In this document: positions 44,325 through 53,599 of the stretch, piece by piece
How the letters are laid out: every line of letters starts with the position of its first letter
How positions within the stretch are numbered: position 1 is the stretch's first letter
The notes under the pieces: model-generated
What the model saw: the letters and a program-made list of their open reading frames with translations, nothing else
Database searches by the model: none
What the model was told of the DNA's origin: nothing
NCBI GenBank assembly: GCA_900469965.1
Contig: UBZP01000017.1
Coordinates: forward strand, 248,001 to 312,000
Length of the DNA stretch: 64,000 nt
Direction: 5' to 3'
DNA from: Hyphomicrobiales bacterium
Lineage (GTDB): Bacteria > Pseudomonadota > Alphaproteobacteria > Rhizobiales > Rhizobiaceae
Made by a program: the position numbers and the translations under genes

Positions 44325-45431
44325 ATGCGCTACGACATCGGCAAGCTCGATCTTCCGGCCCTGCTTCTGCCCTGCTGCCGGGCGGGGGAGGCGCTGGCGC
44401 GGCTGGACGAGCGGGTGCTGCGCTCGACGATCCGCGACGGTTTCCTGGGCCGCCAGGATTTTCACGACGCCGTGGCCTCGCTCTGGGTCGATGGCGAACT
44501 CGTCCATGTCGAGGATCTGGTGCTGCATGACGCCCGCATGGACGTGCGCACGCCGACGCACGAACTGACGATCGCCCATTCGGTCCTGCGCGTCCGCCGG
44601 CAGATTTTCGAACAGCCGCCGCCCTGGGCGCTGAGTGCCGCCGGGCTGGCACGCCTTCGCGGACGCGCCCCCGAGACCAAGATGCTGCCGGTCGGTGCGG
44701 AGGATGCCGCAGAACCGGTCTCGGCAGACGAGGAAGCGGCCGAGCCCGGCGAGACCGCGGGCATGGATTTCACCGAGATCGACGCGCTGATCGCCCGCAG
44801 CAGCGCGGTCCTCGACGGCGTCGCGACGGCACCGGTGCGCCAGCGCACAACCGAGCGCGATCCGCTCGTCTACGATGCCGACTGGGACGAGGACGAGCGG
44901 CTGGCGGAGTGGCGGCTCGTCTTGAAGGACACCGAGGGGCTGCCGCCCGTCCTGCGGGCGGCCCTGCTGCTCGACGCCTGGAACACGCTGCAGGTCCTGC
45001 AGCATGTCCCCTGGCTCGGCCGCCAGCTCGTCGCCTCATTCCTCAGGCAGGAGGGGCCGGCAGGCGCCCATCTTGCCGCCGTCAATTCCGGCCTGCGGGC
45101 CGTGCCGCGGGAGCGTCGCCATGCGCGCGACCGCCTCTCGCGGCTGATCGCCGTTCTCGAGGCGTTCGAGCTCGGCGCGACGCAGGGGCTGAAGACGCAC
45201 GACCGCCTGGTCCTGGCGAGGCTGCAGCTGGAGCGGCGGCTGGTGAAGAAGCGCGCCAATTCCAGGCTTCCCCAGCTGCTGGACCTCGTCATCGCCCGGC
45301 CGGTGGTGTCCGCGGGCATCATCGCCCGGGAACTCGGCGTCACGATCCAGGGCGCGCTCGGCCTCGCCTCCGAGCTGCAATTGCGGGAGATCACCGGGCG
45401 CGAGCGATTCAGGGCCTGGAGCATTCTCTAG
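44325..45431 (+). CDS. DUF1612 / RHE_PE00001-family protein
   Basis: A 368-residue protein of a family seen mainly on Rhizobiaceae replicons. It starts MRYDIGKLDLPALLLP with LARLDERVLRS and GFLGRQDFHDAVASLWVDGELV, the Fic-like N-terminal region. A middle acidic segment with a DWDEDERLAEW motif and a C-terminal helix-turn-helix (VSAGIIARELGVTIQGALGLASELQLREITGR) follow. The role is unknown; DNA binding is likely. The start at 44325 matches relatives, while an upstream in-frame ATG at 44271 is also open. The stop lies 1 base from the convergent gene. Confidence 0.75.
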   Translation: MRYDIGKLDLPALLLPCCRAGEALARLDERVLRSTIRDGFLGRQDFHDAVASLWVDGELVHVEDLVLHDARMDVRTPTHELTIAHSVLRVRRQIFEQPPPWALSAAGLARLRGRAPETKMLPVGAEDAAEPVSADEEAAEPGETAGMDFTEIDALIARSSAVLDGVATAPVRQRTTERDPLVYDADWDEDERLAEWRLVLKDTEGLPPVLRAALLLDAWNTLQVLQHVPWLGRQLVASFLRQEGPAGAHLAAVNSGLRAVPRERRHARDRLSRLIAVLEAFELGATQGLKTHDRLVLARLQLERRLVKKRANSRLPQLLDLVIARPVVSAGIIARELGVTIQGALGLASELQLREITGRERFRAWSIL

Positions 45432-45432
45432 T

Positions 45433-46122
45433 CTAGGGGTGCTCGGAGTCCTGCGTCCACCAGGTGACGACGACCAGCCAGATCATCCATACCAGGCTCA
45501 GGACCCAGCCCAACACGATGGCGGCCGACTGCGCCGGCGAGAAGCCCTCCGAGCCGGCGATCCAGCCCTGCACCAGGTAAGTGAAACCGGAGAGTCCCAT
45601 CAGATAGGCCATCGGCCGCGGAACCCAAGTTATCCGCACGAAGGCGGCCGCGAACAGGAGCAAAGCAAGGCCCAGCGCAAAATCGTGATAGCTCCTCACC
45701 CCCCACTCGAGCCAACGGATTGCCTCGGCGCTGGCGAAGCGCGCCGCTTTCTCGGTATCCGGCGCGGTGGACCACGCGTTCACGGCCTGCTTGAGGGCGA
45801 TTCCATCGACGGCCTGGAGGACCCCGTACAGCGCCAATGCGGCAACCGCCGAAGCGACACCAAAGCGCCCCGCCCATTTGGCGCTTTCAGACTCAATGTC
45901 CAGAACAAAGAACAGGGCGAGCAGGCCCGCGAGCAGGATCGCCATGCTCGCGAATTGGCCAAGGTGCACCGCCGCCCAGATTTCGTTGCCAGCGTACGCA
46001 GCGAAGATGGCGCGATGGTTGTTGGCGTCGCCTCCGGCGTGAAATTGAGTCACCCCGATGTAGAGGAGTTGCCCGACGAGCAGCAGCCCGGCCGAAAGAC
46101 GTAGTGATGCGCGATCAATCAT
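45433..46122 (-). CDS. Seven-helix membrane protein of unknown function
   Basis: A 229-residue inner-membrane protein with about seven hydrophobic helices. It starts MIDRASLRLSAGLLLVGQLLY and shows QFHAGGDANNHRAIFAAYAGNEIWAAVHLGQF, a pattern like DUF4386-type proteins. GAGG lies before the ATG. Its GC content looks lower than its neighbours, and an IS630 remnant lies directly upstream, so it may have come by transfer. No function is assigned. Confidence 0.6.
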   Translation of the reverse strand: MIDRASLRLSAGLLLVGQLLYIGVTQFHAGGDANNHRAIFAAYAGNEIWAAVHLGQFASMAILLAGLLALFFVLDIESESAKWAGRFGVASAVAALALYGVLQAVDGIALKQAVNAWSTAPDTEKAARFASAEAIRWLEWGVRSYHDFALGLALLLFAAAFVRITWVPRPMAYLMGLSGFTYLVQGWIAGSEGFSPAQSAAIVLGWVLSLVWMIWLVVVTWWTQDSEHP

Positions 46123-46625
46123 GGTACCTCCGCTCAAAATCGGCTGGCCTCCCCGTTGCCGAGTAACGCCCTGTTGTTCATCACATCGACCGGCATTGTA
46201 AACTTGGCGGCGAGCGGCACAGAGTTGTCGGCTGGTTCTACGATCAGGTGGCCTAAAGACGGACGCGCACCGGCCTTGCGCCATGTTGCCTCGACGGTGC
46301 GCGGCTGTTCTCCAGCGCCGCCGCGATCGATCGTATCGTTTCGCCGGCATTCAAGCGCGCCATCGCCCGTTGGCGAAGATCTTCAGAATAGGGCTTCGTC
46401 ATCCCTGCAGGCCGTCCTTTTTCCGGTACGGACAGAGAATCACATCTCTGCTGATTTGCGAATCCGAGATTCCAGAAAATCGAAGCGTGCTCTAGGGTCA
46501 GGAACAAGGTCGCCTGCAGATTTCCACACCCGGCGGGCCGTCCGGGCTCGACCTTGCGGCAAGGCGAACATAGGATCGCTCCGGCGCGACGGACGCGCAG
46601 GACAATCGCAGGGAAGGACGGACCC
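46123..46625. other. Gap with IS630 remnant
   Basis: Apart from the transposase remnant there is no gene in these 500 bases. The right end (46500-46625) should hold the promoter of the SDR gene. Confidence 0.5.
46253..46495 (-). pseudogene. IS630-family transposase remnant
   Basis: From an ATG at 46402 the minus strand reads MTKPYSEDLRQRAMARLNAG then ETIRSIAAALE, the N-terminal helix-turn-helix of IS630-type transposases, after which similarity stops and the frame ends at about 46253. The remaining 300 or more residues are missing. Upstream, CTAGAGCACGCT (minus strand, 46495-46484) looks like the terminal repeat end. This is a decayed element, not an active one. Confidence 0.65.
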
Positions 46626-47330
46626 ATGACAACGCAGAAGGTGGCGCTCATCACGGCGGGCGGCAGCGGCATGGGGGCTGCGGCCGCGCGGCGCCTGGCA
46701 TCGGACGGCTACCGCGTCGCGATCCTCTCGTCCTCGGGCAAGGGCGAGGCACTGGCCGGGGAACTGGGCGGCCTCGGCGTCACCGGCTCCAACCAGTCGA
46801 ACGACGACCTCAAGCGGCTCGTCGACGGTGCCATGCAGGCCTGGGGTCGTATCGATGCGCTCGTCAACAGCGCCGGCCACGGGCCGCGGGCGCCGATCAC
46901 CGAGATCACCGACGAGGACTGGCACAAGGGGCTCGACGTCTATCTGATGAACGTTATCCGTTCCGTCCGGCTCGTAACCCCGATCATGCAGGCGCAGAAG
47001 TCCGGCGCGATCGTCAACATCTCCACCGCCTGGGCCTTCGAGCCGGCGGCGATGTTCCCGACGTCGGCCGTCTTCCGTGCCGGGCTTGCCGCCTACACCA
47101 AGATCTTCGCCGACACCCATGCCGCCGACAACATCCGCATGAACAACGTTCTGCCCGGCTGGATCGACAGCCTGCCCGGCACCGAGGAACGGCGCACCAG
47201 CGTGCCGATGCAGCGCTACGGCAGCAGCGAGGAGATCGCCGCGACGATCGCCTTCCTGGTCTCCGAGGGCGCCGGCTACATCACCGGGCAGAACATCCGC
47301 GTCGACGGCGGCCTGACGCGGTCGGTGTAA
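46626..47330 (+). CDS. SDR-family protein lacking the catalytic Tyr-Lys
   Basis: A 234-residue short-chain dehydrogenase-like protein. The nucleotide loop TAGGSGMG (residues 10-17) and LVNSAGHG near residue 80 are present, and the serine strand IVNISTAW is near 128. Where the family has YxxxK, this protein reads TSAVFRAG, so both catalytic residues are missing. The late NNVLPGWIDSLPG and TGQNIRVDGGL are normal. It may be a non-catalytic or unusual member, and the DUF922 gene begins 1 base after its stop. Confidence 0.75.
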   Translation: MTTQKVALITAGGSGMGAAAARRLASDGYRVAILSSSGKGEALAGELGGLGVTGSNQSNDDLKRLVDGAMQAWGRIDALVNSAGHGPRAPITEITDEDWHKGLDVYLMNVIRSVRLVTPIMQAQKSGAIVNISTAWAFEPAAMFPTSAVFRAGLAAYTKIFADTHAADNIRMNNVLPGWIDSLPGTEERRTSVPMQRYGSSEEIAATIAFLVSEGAGYITGQNIRVDGGLTRSV

Positions 47331-47331
47331 G

Positions 47332-47958
47332 TTGCGGCGCTTCACGGAGATTTGCCCGAAGGCGTTGCCGGGACTTTTCCTGGCGATGGCGATGGCGATG
47401 GCGCTGTCGGCGCCGGCCGAGGCCGAGACGGCGTGGCAGCCGGTCGAGCAGGTGAAATCCTATGCGATCAGCGGCAGCACCGGCATCGAGCTCTACCGCT
47501 CCATCGGCGAAAATGGCCCGAAGGTCGGTGTCGGGCGGGCGATCGCGTTCACCGATTTCGAGCTGACCTGGACCCGCCGCTACGAGCCGCGCGACGGTGG
47601 CTGCGTCATCACCACCAACAGGCCGAAGCTGATCATCACCACCATGCTGCCCAAGCCGTCGGGCAAGCTTTCGCCGGCGCTCGGCGCGCGCTGGGAAACC
47701 TTCATCGCCGGGGTGCGCGCCCATGAGCAGGTCCATGCCGAAATCATCGTCGACATGGTGCGGCAGATCGAGGACTACTCGGTCGGGCTGACGGTGGCCG
47801 ACGATGCCGGTTGCCAGAAGATCCGCAAGGTGCTGACCCAGCGGCTGGGCGAGCTGTCGCAGGAGCAGCGCCGGCGCAGCCGCGATTTCGACCGGACGGA
47901 GCTCAGCGAGGGCGGCAATGTCCACCAGTTGATCCTGGACTTCGTCGACGGAAGCTGA
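47332..47958 (+). CDS. DUF922 secreted metalloprotease-like protein
   Basis: A 208-residue protein with a signal peptide (about residues 1-32, ALSAPAEAE). The DUF922 domain has YAISGSTGIELYRSIGENGP near residue 44 and the zinc-type motif HEQVH (HExxH) near residue 126 followed by AEIIVDM. The family is annotated as predicted secreted Zn-dependent proteases. The start is probably the TTG at 47332, one base after the SDR stop; ATG codons at about 47386 would cut the signal peptide short. Confidence 0.75.
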   Translation: MRRFTEICPKALPGLFLAMAMAMALSAPAEAETAWQPVEQVKSYAISGSTGIELYRSIGENGPKVGVGRAIAFTDFELTWTRRYEPRDGGCVITTNRPKLIITTMLPKPSGKLSPALGARWETFIAGVRAHEQVHAEIIVDMVRQIEDYSVGLTVADDAGCQKIRKVLTQRLGELSQEQRRRSRDFDRTELSEGGNVHQLILDFVDGS

Positions 47959-48078
47959 CGGCCCGCCGATCGCGCCCGAAATACGATTCCGCAAAATTCC
48001 GTTGATGCGATAGCATCGGCCATGTCGGGGGCGCACGCCGCTGGCATGCGGTGGCGATGTGTCAGGGGGAGCGACACG

Positions 48079-49269
48079 ATGGCCGGGGAAACTGCCAAGG
48101 ACGTCGAGATCGCCGACTATCGGGCCTATCAGGGCGGGCCGTTCTTCGAACTGCAGAAGCGCATGGGGCTGTTGCGCCGCGACGCCCTGAACGCCCGGCG
48201 ACGCGCCCTTCTGTACGTCGCGATCGCCTGGCTGGTCCCCCTCGTGCTGGCGCTGCCGGAGAGCCTGAGGCTGCGGCCCTTCGGCATGACCTACATCACC
48301 GACGTCGGCCTGTGGGGGCGCTTCGTGCTGGCGATCGGCGCCGTCGTGCTCGCCGAGGAGCAGGTGGAGGAACGGCTGCGGGTGAAGCTGCGGCACTTCG
48401 CGGCCGCTCCCCTGATCGCCCCGGATTCGATGCCGGCGGCTGCCCGCGCGGTCAACCGGGCGCTGCGGTTGCGCAACTCGCGTGGCGCCGAGGTCCTCTG
48501 CCTGCTTGTCGCCTATGCCCTGTCCGCCTGGGCGCTTCGATACGAGCTGAAGGGCGACGCCTATTTCTGGGCGGCATCGGTCACCGAGACGGGCCGGCAC
48601 ATCACGCTTGCCGGCTGGTGGGCGCTTCTGGTGAGCCTGCCGCTGTTCTGGTTCCTGGTCCTGCGCGGCTTCTGGCGGCATTTCGTCTGGTCTCAGTTGC
48701 TGCGGGCCATTGCTAGGCTCGAGCTCCGTCTGGTGGCGAGCCATCCGGACGGCAAGGGCGGCCTCGCCTTTCTGGCAGACTACCCGAACGCCTACATGAC
48801 CTTCATGTTCGGGCTCAGTTGCGCGCTGGCGGCAGGCTTCGCCCAGCATATCAGCGCCGAGACCCTGTCGGTGAAGATGCTGACCACCGTCATGGGGGTC
48901 TGGCTCGCCGTCGTGCTCGGCTTCTTCGTCTGGCCGCTCTCGGCCTTCGCCCGGCCGCTGCGGCGGCTGAGGGAGGGTACGATGCTGGCGGCGGCGGCGC
49001 TCGCGACCCGGCGCCAGCGTCAGGACGAGCGCAAGGTGCTGTCGCGCAACATCGCCGCCGAAGGCACAGACGAGCCCGCGGCCGATGCGGAGATCCCCGA
49101 TCCGGCAAAGCTCTTCGAAGCGGCCAGGAAGCTCAAGGGCGGGCTTCTCTCACGCAGCGCCGTCCTGCCGCTTTCGGCGATGGCGCTGCTCCCCTTCGCC
49201 ATCGTCGGCCTCACCCAGATATCCTTCGAGGACGTGCTGTCGCTGGTGAAGAAGCTGCTGCTGCTCTGA
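48079..49269 (+). CDS. Membrane protein of unknown function
   Basis: A 396-residue membrane protein with about six hydrophobic segments (roughly residues 43-60, 78-95, 140-160, 178-200, 240-300 and a last one near 375-395) and a cytoplasmic charged region before the final helix ([13 protein letters not shown]). The ATG at 48079 has GGGGAG 7 bases upstream, which decides it over an earlier frame start at 48022. I do not recognise the family. It lies upstream of a soluble FtsK-type translocase on the same strand. Confidence 0.65.
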   Translation: MAGETAKDVEIADYRAYQGGPFFELQKRMGLLRRDALNARRRALLYVAIAWLVPLVLALPESLRLRPFGMTYITDVGLWGRFVLAIGAVVLAEEQVEERLRVKLRHFAAAPLIAPDSMPAAARAVNRALRLRNSRGAEVLCLLVAYALSAWALRYELKGDAYFWAASVTETGRHITLAGWWALLVSLPLFWFLVLRGFWRHFVWSQLLRAIARLELRLVASHPDGKGGLAFLADYPNAYMTFMFGLSCALAAGFAQHISAETLSVKMLTTVMGVWLAVVLGFFVWPLSAFARPLRRLREGTMLAAAALATRRQRQDERKVLSRNIAAEGTDEPAADAEIPDPAKLFEAARKLKGGLLSRSAVLPLSAMALLPFAIVGLTQISFEDVLSLVKKLLLL

Positions 49270-49516
49270 GCCCCGGGGAGCCGCGGCGGCGGCCGTGGCC
49301 TGCAAGACGGCGTGCCATGTCGTCGGCCGGCTGCGGATAAAATCCGGATCCATCTATACAATTGATAAGATTGACGTTTGTGGCGTGTCCATTGATTTTT
49401 TCCGCGTTCCGAACCGGCCGGGCGGGGGATGCCGGAAAGGGGCTGTTAACCTTTATTTTCTATTCCCGACGCAGGGGTTTTCACGGCTTCCGCCAGTTCC
49501 AGCGTTGCAGGTTTCC

Positions 49517-52441
49517 ATGCGTCTTTCCCGAACGATTTCGCCGAATGTCAACGATCAGTCCGCACGCGGCGAGGAGGGCGGTGACGGGCCGCGGCCGACG
49601 CCGCATGTGACGCTGCCGGGCATGACGGTCACCGGCGAAGTCAAGGCGGATGCCGACCTGCCTGCCTGGCAGAGCGCCTTCATCCTCGGCCCGAACGTGC
49701 GCTTCACCCGCACCCCGGAAAGCGCCTATGCCCGCAAGCATCCCGAAGCGCCGGCGCCGAAGCAGGAGGCGACGGCCCCTGCCGCCGTGCCGCCGGAGCC
49801 CGCACCCGTCGCGGACGTCGTGCCGCCCGCACCCGCAGACGATCCGTCGCGCGCCGATCTCGACGGCGCCGCCATGCGCAGGATCGAAGGCACCGCCCGC
49901 GTCCGTCCGGCCGCTTCCGCTGCGCCGGCTGAAACCGGCAAGCCGGTCCAGCCGCCGGAAAACGTTGCCGCGGCGGAAGACAATCACGGCGCCCTGGCGC
50001 TCTATCTGCGGCTGAAGCGGGAAATGGCCGAGGCGAACCGCCAGCAGGAACGGGAAATGCGCAATGCTGCGGCCGCAAGGGCTGCCGCCGCCGCCAGGCA
50101 GGGAACGGCCGCAAGTGCGGCGACCGCCGCTGCCGGTCCGGCTGCACGCCCGCAGCAAGGCGCCTTCGGCCTTCCCATCTCCGACCATGCCCTGTTCGAC
50201 ACGATGTGCCTCGATGTCGATCTGACAGGCTTCACGCCGGCGCCCCGCCTCGCGCTCCCGACCTTCCGCGCCGGGCCGGAAACGGCGGCTTGCCTCTATC
50301 GCGAGGTGAGCCTGCGCGGCCGCAGCGCCGCACCGGTCGTCGCAACCACGCCTGCCCGCACGATGCCCGCCGCGACGCCGGCCGCGCCGACGGTTCGGAC
50401 TGTGCCGGAGCGGGCAGCGCGTCCCGCCGCGCCCCAGCCTGCCGTGCCGCAATCTGTCGCATCGAAGCCGGTCGCGGCCGCCCCCGGCAGGCCTGCCGTA
50501 CACGTGCCGGCTACGACCGTGACGGCAGGGGGCGCATCTGCCCGCCTCCAGACCCCGGCTGCGCCTGCGGCGGTCCCGCAGGAGACGGCTGCGATGCCCG
50601 GCTACACGCCGCTGTCGTCGCTCGCCGCATTCCAGTTCGGCCCGGTCTGGCCCGCATCCTCGAATACGACTATATCGCTGGGCCCGTTGCTTTCGCCATC
50701 GGCCGCGGAGGCCGCCGAGGCCCCGCACGTTCCGGAGGAAGGTGTAATCGTCGCCGCGGCCGCCGGCCCCGATCACCAGGCGATCCTCACCGAACCGGCC
50801 GCTTTGGTGCCCGCCGTCGCCCGGACGCCGTCGCGCTCGCTGCCCCGCTCCGGCCTGTTCGCCGCCGCCGACGCCAACCCCGACTACGAGTTCCCGCCGG
50901 TCGACCTGCTGCAGCAGCCGACGGGCGAACAGGCGCACACCATGACCCAGGAGGCGCTGGAACAGAGCGCCGGCCTGCTGGAAAGCATCCTCGAGGACTT
51001 CGGCGTCAAGGGCGAGATCATCGACGTCCGCCCGGGCCCGGTCGTCACCCTCTATGAGTTCGAGCCGGCGCCGGGGGTGAAGTCGTCTCGCGTCATCGGC
51101 CTTGCCGACGACATCGCCCGCTCGATGTCGGCGCTGTCGGCGCGTGTCGCCGTCGTTCCCGGCCGCAACGTCATCGGCATCGAACTGCCGAACGCCGTGC
51201 GCGAGACCGTCTATTTCCGCGAACTGATCGAGTGCGAGAGCTACTGGGAGACGAAGTTCAAGCTGGCGCTCTGCCTCGGCAAGACGATCGGCGGCGAGCC
51301 GGTCGTGGCCGAACTCGCCAAGATGCCGCACCTGCTCGTCGCCGGTACCACCGGCTCGGGCAAGTCGGTGGCGATCAACACGATGATCCTGTCGCTGCTC
51401 TACCGGCTAAAGCCGGAGGAATGCCGCCTGATCATGGTCGACCCGAAGATGCTGGAACTGTCGGTCTATGACGGCATCCCGCACCTGCTCACCCCGGTCG
51501 TCACCGATCCGAAGAAGGCGGTGATGGCGCTGAAATGGGCCGTGCGCGAGATGGAGGACCGCTATCGCAAGATGTCGCGGCTCGGCGTGCGCAACATCGA
51601 CGGCTTCAACGCCCGCGCCGCCACCGCCCGCGCCAACGGCGAGACGGTGATGTGCGACGTGCCGAAGGGCTTCGACCGCTCGACCGGCGAGCCGACCTAC
51701 GAGCAGGAAGAGATGGACCTCACGCCGATGCCCTACATCGTCGTCATCGTCGACGAGATGGCCGACCTGATGATGGTCGCCGGCAAGGAGATCGAAGGGG
51801 CGATCCAGCGCCTGGCCCAGATGGCGCGCGCGGCCGGCATCCACCTGATCATGGCCACCCAGCGTCCCTCCGTCGACGTCATCACCGGCACGATCAAGGC
51901 GAATTTCCCGACCCGCATCTCCTTCCAGGTGACCTCCAAGATCGACAGCCGCACGATTCTCGGCGAACAGGGCGCGGAGCACCTCCTGGGGCAGGGCGAC
52001 ATGCTGCACATGGTCGGCGGCGGCCGCATCGCCCGCGTCCACGGGCCGTTCGTCTCGGATGCCGAGGTCGAGCAGGTCGTGGCCCACCTGAAGGCGCAGG
52101 GGCGTCCGGAATATCTCGGCACCGTCACCGAGGATGCCGAGGAGGAGGAGGCGGGCGAGCCGGAAGAGGTCGCCGTCTTCGACAAGTCGGCGATGGGCGA
52201 AGAGGACGGCAACGACCTCTACGAAAAGGCGATCAAGGTGGTCATGCGCGACCGCAAGTGCTCGACCTCCTATATCCAGCGCCGCCTTTCGGTGGGCTAC
52301 AACCGCGCGGCATCGCTGGTCGAGCGGATGGAGCGCGACGGCCTCGTCGGCCCGGCCAACCACGTCGGCAAGCGCGAGATCCTGAGCGGAGCAAGCCGCG
52401 ACAGCGTGGCCACGATCGACACGGGCGAAGACGACGACTGA
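49517..52441 (+). CDS. FtsK/SpoIIIE-family DNA translocase lacking membrane helices
   Basis: A 974-residue translocase. Residues 1-480 are a low-complexity, Ala/Pro-rich region without membrane spans. The motor domain follows, with EFPPVDLL near 458, Walker A GTTGSGKS near 611, [18 protein letters not shown] near 640, Walker [17 protein letters not shown] near 740 and [21 protein letters not shown] near 780. A C-terminal gamma winged helix ([28 protein letters not shown], about 910-940) reads DNA. Standard FtsK has four N-terminal helices, which are absent, so this is a soluble paralogue. The upstream open frame to 49295 has no start support. Confidence 0.88.
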   Translation: MRLSRTISPNVNDQSARGEEGGDGPRPTPHVTLPGMTVTGEVKADADLPAWQSAFILGPNVRFTRTPESAYARKHPEAPAPKQEATAPAAVPPEPAPVADVVPPAPADDPSRADLDGAAMRRIEGTARVRPAASAAPAETGKPVQPPENVAAAEDNHGALALYLRLKREMAEANRQQEREMRNAAAARAAAAARQGTAASAATAAAGPAARPQQGAFGLPISDHALFDTMCLDVDLTGFTPAPRLALPTFRAGPETAACLYREVSLRGRSAAPVVATTPARTMPAATPAAPTVRTVPERAARPAAPQPAVPQSVASKPVAAAPGRPAVHVPATTVTAGGASARLQTPAAPAAVPQETAAMPGYTPLSSLAAFQFGPVWPASSNTTISLGPLLSPSAAEAAEAPHVPEEGVIVAAAAGPDHQAILTEPAALVPAVARTPSRSLPRSGLFAAADANPDYEFPPVDLLQQPTGEQAHTMTQEALEQSAGLLESILEDFGVKGEIIDVRPGPVVTLYEFEPAPGVKSSRVIGLADDIARSMSALSARVAVVPGRNVIGIELPNAVRETVYFRELIECESYWETKFKLALCLGKTIGGEPVVAELAKMPHLLVAGTTGSGKSVAINTMILSLLYRLKPEECRLIMVDPKMLELSVYDGIPHLLTPVVTDPKKAVMALKWAVREMEDRYRKMSRLGVRNIDGFNARAATARANGETVMCDVPKGFDRSTGEPTYEQEEMDLTPMPYIVVIVDEMADLMMVAGKEIEGAIQRLAQMARAAGIHLIMATQRPSVDVITGTIKANFPTRISFQVTSKIDSRTILGEQGAEHLLGQGDMLHMVGGGRIARVHGPFVSDAEVEQVVAHLKAQGRPEYLGTVTEDAEEEEAGEPEEVAVFDKSAMGEEDGNDLYEKAIKVVMRDRKCSTSYIQRRLSVGYNRAASLVERMERDGLVGPANHVGKREILSGASRDSVATIDTGEDDD

Positions 52442-52446
52442 GGCGT

Positions 52447-52477
52447 GACGGCCGGAGGCTGACGCCGTCCGGCCGTC
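52447..52477. terminator. Hairpin between ftsK-like and HAD genes
   Basis: GACGGCCGGA and TCCGGCCGTC form a perfect 10-base-pair stem with an 11-base loop, six bases after the translocase stop and before the convergent HAD gene. Confidence 0.6.
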
Positions 52478-52526
52478 CCTCGCCCGCATACGCCAGCGTG
52501 CCGGGCGGGTGACTGCGGCCGCCGGC

Positions 52527-53531
52527 TCACTTGGCCGGAAAGATCGCCTTCCAGTCGGCCTTCATGTCGACCACGGTCCATCCGTTGATCGGGGCGATGT
52601 CGAGAGCCTCGTCCAGCCGGCCGAACTCGGTCTGGCGGTCATAGGCATATTCGCGCTCGGCGTCGGTGTGATGGACGATCAGGCCGAAGCGGGGCGAGGT
52701 GCCGCCCAGGGTGGTCCATTGCAGCATCTGCAGGTCGCCGTCCGAATTGCCGAAGGCGGCGATCGGACGCCGGCCGATGGCGGCATTGATGCCGACGGGC
52801 TTGCCGGCCTTGTCGTCGATGAAGTTCACCTCCGGCAGCCGGTGCAGGGTCGGGATTCCGTCGCGCATGATGAACTCGGTCTTGATGGACGAGCCCACCA
52901 CCTGCTCGGGCGGGACGCCATAGACCTCTTCCGTCCAGGGCCGCATGAACTCGACGCCGCCGCCCGAAACGATGAAGGTCTTGAAGCCGTTCGCCCGCAG
53001 ATAGGCGAGCAGTTCCAGCATCGGCTGGTAGACGAGTTCGGTATAGGGACGGCCGAAGCGCGGGTGGCGGGCCTTCTCCAGCCAGTCGGTGACGATCGTC
53101 TGGAACTCGTCGACGGTCATGCCGGCGTGCGTCGTCGTGATGATGTCGACCAGGCCTTTCTCTCCCGCGGCGGCGAGCGCCTGCATGTCGCCCTCGAGCA
53201 CGGCCTTGAAGGGTTGCTGGTCCTTCCACTCCGGGTTCTCCGGGGCCAGCGTCTTCACCCGGTCGAGCGCAAAGGTGAGCTGGGTGTACATCGGATGCTC
53301 GACCCAGAGCGTGCCGTCATTGTCGAAGACGGCGATGCGTTCGCTTTCCGGCACGAAGTCCGGCGTGTTCTCCGCCGTCACCTTGTCGACGAAGGCGACG
53401 ATCGCCTTCTTCGGCGCGGTGTCGTTCCACGACGGCAGCGGATCGGTCTGCGCCAGCGCCGAGGCCATGCAGGCAAGGATGCCCGCGATCGCCGGTATGA
53501 GATATCGGGATATGGAAGCCCGTACGCCCAT
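52527..53531 (-). CDS. Periplasmic HAD-family phosphatase
   Basis: A 334-residue HAD-superfamily protein with a signal peptide (residues 1-28, ASALAQTD). The nucleophile motif is AVFDNDGTLW near residue 67; FIVSGGGVEF near 185 is motif II, with the lysine near RRPIAAFGNSDGDLQML (motifs III-IV) near 253. It should dephosphorylate a small molecule in the periplasm. GGAGG lies 8 bases before the ATG. It is next to an arylsulfatase on the same strand, 68 bases away, so the pair may release phosphate and sulfate from external esters. Confidence 0.8.
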   Translation of the reverse strand: MGVRASISRYLIPAIAGILACMASALAQTDPLPSWNDTAPKKAIVAFVDKVTAENTPDFVPESERIAVFDNDGTLWVEHPMYTQLTFALDRVKTLAPENPEWKDQQPFKAVLEGDMQALAAAGEKGLVDIITTTHAGMTVDEFQTIVTDWLEKARHPRFGRPYTELVYQPMLELLAYLRANGFKTFIVSGGGVEFMRPWTEEVYGVPPEQVVGSSIKTEFIMRDGIPTLHRLPEVNFIDDKAGKPVGINAAIGRRPIAAFGNSDGDLQMLQWTTLGGTSPRFGLIVHHTDAEREYAYDRQTEFGRLDEALDIAPINGWTVVDMKADWKAIFPAK

Positions 53532-53599
53532 CCTCAGATCCTCCCTTATCAAGGCAGTCGCAGGCCGCGGACCCTGCCGCGGCCTGCGGCGTCTGCTGT

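Noticed and set aside
49295-49516. N-terminal extension of the FtsK-like protein
   Set aside because: The extension has no membrane helix, no family match and no ribosome binding site; the ATG at 49517 is preferred.
49362-49610. Possible small gene upstream of the FtsK-like gene
   Set aside because: It overlaps the translocase start and its composition is unremarkable.
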